From contig DKGO01000043.1 of NCBI GenBank assembly GCA_002453315.1, forward strand, positions 1-6,038: a stretch of 6,038 nucleotides of DNA, read 5' to 3'. How positions within the stretch are numbered: position 1 is the stretch's first letter; each line of letters opens with the position of its first letter. A program made the position numbers and the translations under genes. The stretch is from Caryophanales bacterium UBA6768 (GTDB taxonomy: Bacteria > Bacillota > Bacilli > Bacillales_D > Amphibacillaceae). Below are positions 3,059-6,038 of this stretch, piece after piece. The notes under the pieces are model-generated. The model was not told where the DNA came from, ran no database searches, and saw only the letters and a list, made by a program, of their open reading frames with translations.

Positions 3059-6038
3059 ATGTTCACATCTAAATGGGTTAAATATACGATAACTATTATT
3101 TTGTTTTTTCTCTTTATTAATGGTGTTCGAGTCTTTTGGATAAATCAATTACAACCTTCCATTGAAAATATTAACCAAACAACTCCAGGTGAGATAAATT
3201 TATCTGACATAGGGACAGAATTAATCCCACTCAAAGGGGATTGGTCGTTTTACCCCGGGCAGTTATTATCTGATAATCAAATTAAACAAAATTCCTTTTC
3301 CCATTTTAAAGAATCAAAGCAATACCCACAAGATTGGTTGAAACTTTCTGAATCTGATAAATATACATACGGAACATTTCATATGCGTATTCATTTAAAT
3401 GATGAGTTAATGAATGAAAGCCTAAGTATAACCGTACCTAACACACGGTTAGCAACTAAATTGTTCGTTAATGAAGAGGAAATTGGTTCATCAGGAACCC
3501 CTGCAGAACAACAAAAGGAATTTGTTGCAAGTCTGTCACCGTATACAGCTGAATTTATTCCAAAAGACAATTCAATTGATGTGATATTACATGTTGCTAA
3601 TAACGGTCTAACACCCAATGTGCCCGAGGAGCAAATTTTATTTGGAAAAACAGATGCCATCAATCAACATATTTCTATTGCTAAATTAAGTAAAATAAGT
3701 TTTGGTATTATTGTATTATTATTATCTATCATTTCAATTTATTTATATTTTAGATTAAAAAAACAAGAATCATTACTTTACTTCTCGTTAATGATGGCCA
3801 TGTTAATGATGATGGTTTTATTCGATTATGATCAAATTCTATTACTAGATTTACCTATTGATTACAATTTAAAATCAAAGATGATTCGACTTGTTTACGC
3901 ACTCATATCACTATTTTCATTCTTATTTCTTAATCACTTTTTACGAAATAAAAAAACTACTAATTTATATCGTTTTTATCCATATTTAAATGCTATTTAT
4001 ATTATATTTATTATCATTTCACCGATACAACTAATATTTCACCTTTCCAAATTACTAGCTATTATCATTTTAATTCCAGGGATTTTCTTCGTTCATCGAA
4101 TGATTTTAGAAAAGAATGTAATTGAGAATGCTTTACTACTACTTTTAATGGTGATTGCACTTTTAAACAATATTATTTGGGCCATTATCAAAAGTAATGT
4201 CGAAGGCATTCATTTCAACTTTTATCCAATTGACTTGTTGTTAGCTATTTTATTATTTATCTTTTATTGGTTAGAAATTCATTTAAAACGGACGAAGGAA
4301 AATGAACAATTAAAAGATGAACTCATTGAAAAAGATAAAAGTAAAGATGAATTTCTCGCTGTCACATCGCATGAATTAAGAAATCCACTCCATAGTATGA
4401 TTAACATTGCGCAATATGTGAAGGACAACCCAAATAACGAAATCCAATCGAAAGATAAGGATGATCTACATTTACTATTATCAGTTGGAAAGCGAATGTC
4501 AGTACTCATTAATGATTTACTTGACTTAACTTTATTAAATGAAAATAGATTAAGACTGGAAAAGAAATCAATTAATTTACATGATATCGTTAATGTGACA
4601 ATTGATATGTTAAGTTATTTGCTAGAATCAAAGCCCGTCATAATAATTAATGGAGTAAATAAAGAATTCCAACAGGTTTATGCTGATGAAAATCGTCTCA
4701 TTCAAATTTTGTTAAATCTTCTTCATAATGCGATAAAATTCACGGAAGAAGGAGAAATTATCGTTACAGCAACAACTGAAGAGGCCCATGAAATGGCATT
4801 TATTCATATTAAGGATGATGGAAAAGGGATGGATCCACAATTTGCTGAAGAAATCTTTCAATCATATACAAAAAGTGAAACACATGATGGCATTGGCCTC
4901 GGTCTAAAGGTAACAAAGGAATTGGTAGAAAATCATGGAGGAGAAATTTCCGTCCGCTTTAATTTACAACAAGGATCGACATTTACATTTTCATTGCCAT
5001 TATCTAAGCAAAAGGAACATTCTATCGTAAACAATACGGAAGACGATCTGTCCGTCAAAGAAAATGTAAGAGAGGAAATAGATTTATCGGTAGAAACAAA
5101 TCAAACGAGTGATACTGACAAACCGAAAATACTTATTGTAGACGATGACTACGTCAATTTAAAAGTCGTCTCAACGATTTTATCAACCGAAAATTATGAA
5201 TTATACTTGGCTACAAACGGAAAAGAAGCATTACAAAAAATGGAACAAATGACATTTGATCTCGTCATCACGGATATTATGATGCCTGTTATGTCGGGAT
5301 TTGAATTAACAAAAACAATCCGTCAACAATATGATTTGTCTGAATTACCAATTATTATGTTAACAGCCCGTGGTAGATTAGAAGATATGAATGTCGGTTT
5401 CCAGTCAGGGGCGAATGATTTTGTTGTGAAACCTGTTGACTCTTTTGAATTAAAAGCACGGGTTCGCGTATTAACCGACCTGCAAACAGCAGTAAAAAAA
5501 CAGCTTACTCTCGAAGCTGCTTGGTTACGGGCACAAATAAATCCACACTTTTTATTAAACACAATGACATCAATTATGATGTTAGCAAGAAAAGATACGG
5601 CAAAAATGAACTATTTATTAAATAAATTTATTCATTATTTAAAAACGAGTTTCGATTTTCATAATAAAAAGGATCTTGTTCTCTTAAAAGATGAATTAGA
5701 ATTGATAGATTCTTATTTGACGATTGAACAGGAACGATTTGGCGACCGTATAGAAATAAACTGGGAAATAGATGAATCATTAGATATTTTAATCCCACCA
5801 CTTGCCATTCAAACCATTGTAGAAAACGCTATTAATCATGGTATTTTGCCAAAATACGAAGGTGGCACAATCACATTGCGGTCAGATGAAAGTGATCATG
5901 AAGTGAAAATTATGGTTAAAGATAATGGTGTAGGGATGTCAAAGGAAATGGTAGAAAAACTGCAACAACAACAATTTTCAGAAAATAGCGGTATAGGAAT
6001 TGTAAACACGGATAAACGACTGCAAAAATGGTTAGGGA
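3059..6038 (+). CDS. Hybrid sensor histidine kinase with two kinase modules (3' end cut)
   Basis: An open frame of 993 residues that runs off the right edge. Order of parts: membrane anchor (about 9-28); outside sensor domain (about 30-212) with GDWSFYP (60-66), like the jelly-roll domain before 7TMR-DISM regions; seven membrane helices (about 213-406); short coiled linker; HisKA with SHELRNPL, phospho-accepting H438; HATPase with N553/N557, DDGKGM (586-591) and GIGLGL (611-616); receiver with acidic triad D695-D697, phosphorylation site D739, T769 and K791; then a LytS-type His_kinase module with NPHFLLN, H830; and a second HATPase with EN (922-923), DNGVGM (955-960) and GIG (978-980). All key residues are present in both modules. 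Phosphate probably passes from H438 to D739, and the second kinase may then act on another regulator (inference). The signal is unknown; sugars or cell-envelope compounds are usual guesses for such domains. Only the last part of the second ATPase domain is missing. Codons favour ATT/TTA. Confidence 0.92.
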   Translation, partial: MFTSKWVKYTITIILFFLFINGVRVFWINQLQPSIENINQTTPGEINLSDIGTELIPLKGDWSFYPGQLLSDNQIKQNSFSHFKESKQYPQDWLKLSESDKYTYGTFHMRIHLNDELMNESLSITVPNTRLATKLFVNEEEIGSSGTPAEQQKEFVASLSPYTAEFIPKDNSIDVILHVANNGLTPNVPEEQILFGKTDAINQHISIAKLSKISFGIIVLLLSIISIYLYFRLKKQESLLYFSLMMAMLMMMVLFDYDQILLLDLPIDYNLKSKMIRLVYALISLFSFLFLNHFLRNKKTTNLYRFYPYLNAIYIIFIIISPIQLIFHLSKLLAIIILIPGIFFVHRMILEKNVIENALLLLLMVIALLNNIIWAIIKSNVEGIHFNFYPIDLLLAILLFIFYWLEIHLKRTKENEQLKDELIEKDKSKDEFLAVTSHELRNPLHSMINIAQYVKDNPNNEIQSKDKDDLHLLLSVGKRMSVLINDLLDLTLLNENRLRLEKKSINLHDIVNVTIDMLSYLLESKPVIIINGVNKEFQQVYADENRLIQILLNLLHNAIKFTEEGEIIVTATTEEAHEMAFIHIKDDGKGMDPQFAEEIFQSYTKSETHDGIGLGLKVTKELVENHGGEISVRFNLQQGSTFTFSLPLSKQKEHSIVNNTEDDLSVKENVREEIDLSVETNQTSDTDKPKILIVDDDYVNLKVVSTILSTENYELYLATNGKEALQKMEQMTFDLVITDIMMPVMSGFELTKTIRQQYDLSELPIIMLTARGRLEDMNVGFQSGANDFVVKPVDSFELKARVRVLTDLQTAVKKQLTLEAAWLRAQINPHFLLNTMTSIMMLARKDTAKMNYLLNKFIHYLKTSFDFHNKKDLVLLKDELELIDSYLTIEQERFGDRIEINWEIDESLDILIPPLAIQTIVENAINHGILPKYEGGTITLRSDESDHEVKIMVKDNGVGMSKEMVEKLQQQQFSENSGIGIVNTDKRLQKWLG

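Overview
The window looks like chromosome of a low-GC Gram-positive bacterium, most likely a member of the Bacillaceae. The evidence is the AT-rich intergenic DNA, strong purine-rich ribosome binding sites (GGAGTGA, AAGGGGG), an Fnr-type box of the Bacillus consensus, and protein families typical of Bacillus relatives. The species cannot be told from the sequence.

Layout. Positions 1-251 hold no convincing gene. At 252-300 there is a probable anaerobic promoter: an Fnr-like dyad whose centre is exactly 41.5 bases upstream of the start predicted from a -10 box, and a near-consensus Fur box lying over that -10. It reads into a tight operon at 331-2053. The operon holds two small DUF2249 proteins, which overlap by ATGA, and a 12-helix membrane protein that resembles a haem-copper oxidase subunit I but lacks most of its metal-ligand histidines. 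After a 187-base leader with several possible hairpins comes a MIP18/DUF59 iron-sulfur assembly protein (2241-2546). From family knowledge (DUF2249 is often found with hemerythrin-like and denitrification or nitric-oxide genes), I infer that the four genes form an oxygen-limitation, nitrogen-oxide or metalloprotein-maturation module. The exact function is unknown.

Positions 2588-2789 carry a tandem array of a 52-bp unit (three full copies and one partial) with internal dyad symmetry. It is probably non-coding. It is followed by about 270 bases of AT-rich DNA with no convincing gene.

From 3059 to beyond the right edge runs a very large sensor kinase. It has an N-terminal membrane anchor, an outside sensor domain, a seven-helix membrane bundle, HisKA plus ATPase, a receiver domain, and then a second, LytS-type kinase module (NPHFLLN) with its own ATPase domain. 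Only the extreme C terminus is missing. Its codon use is more AT-ending than that of the membrane protein to the left. Nothing in the sequence shows that the kinase controls the operon.
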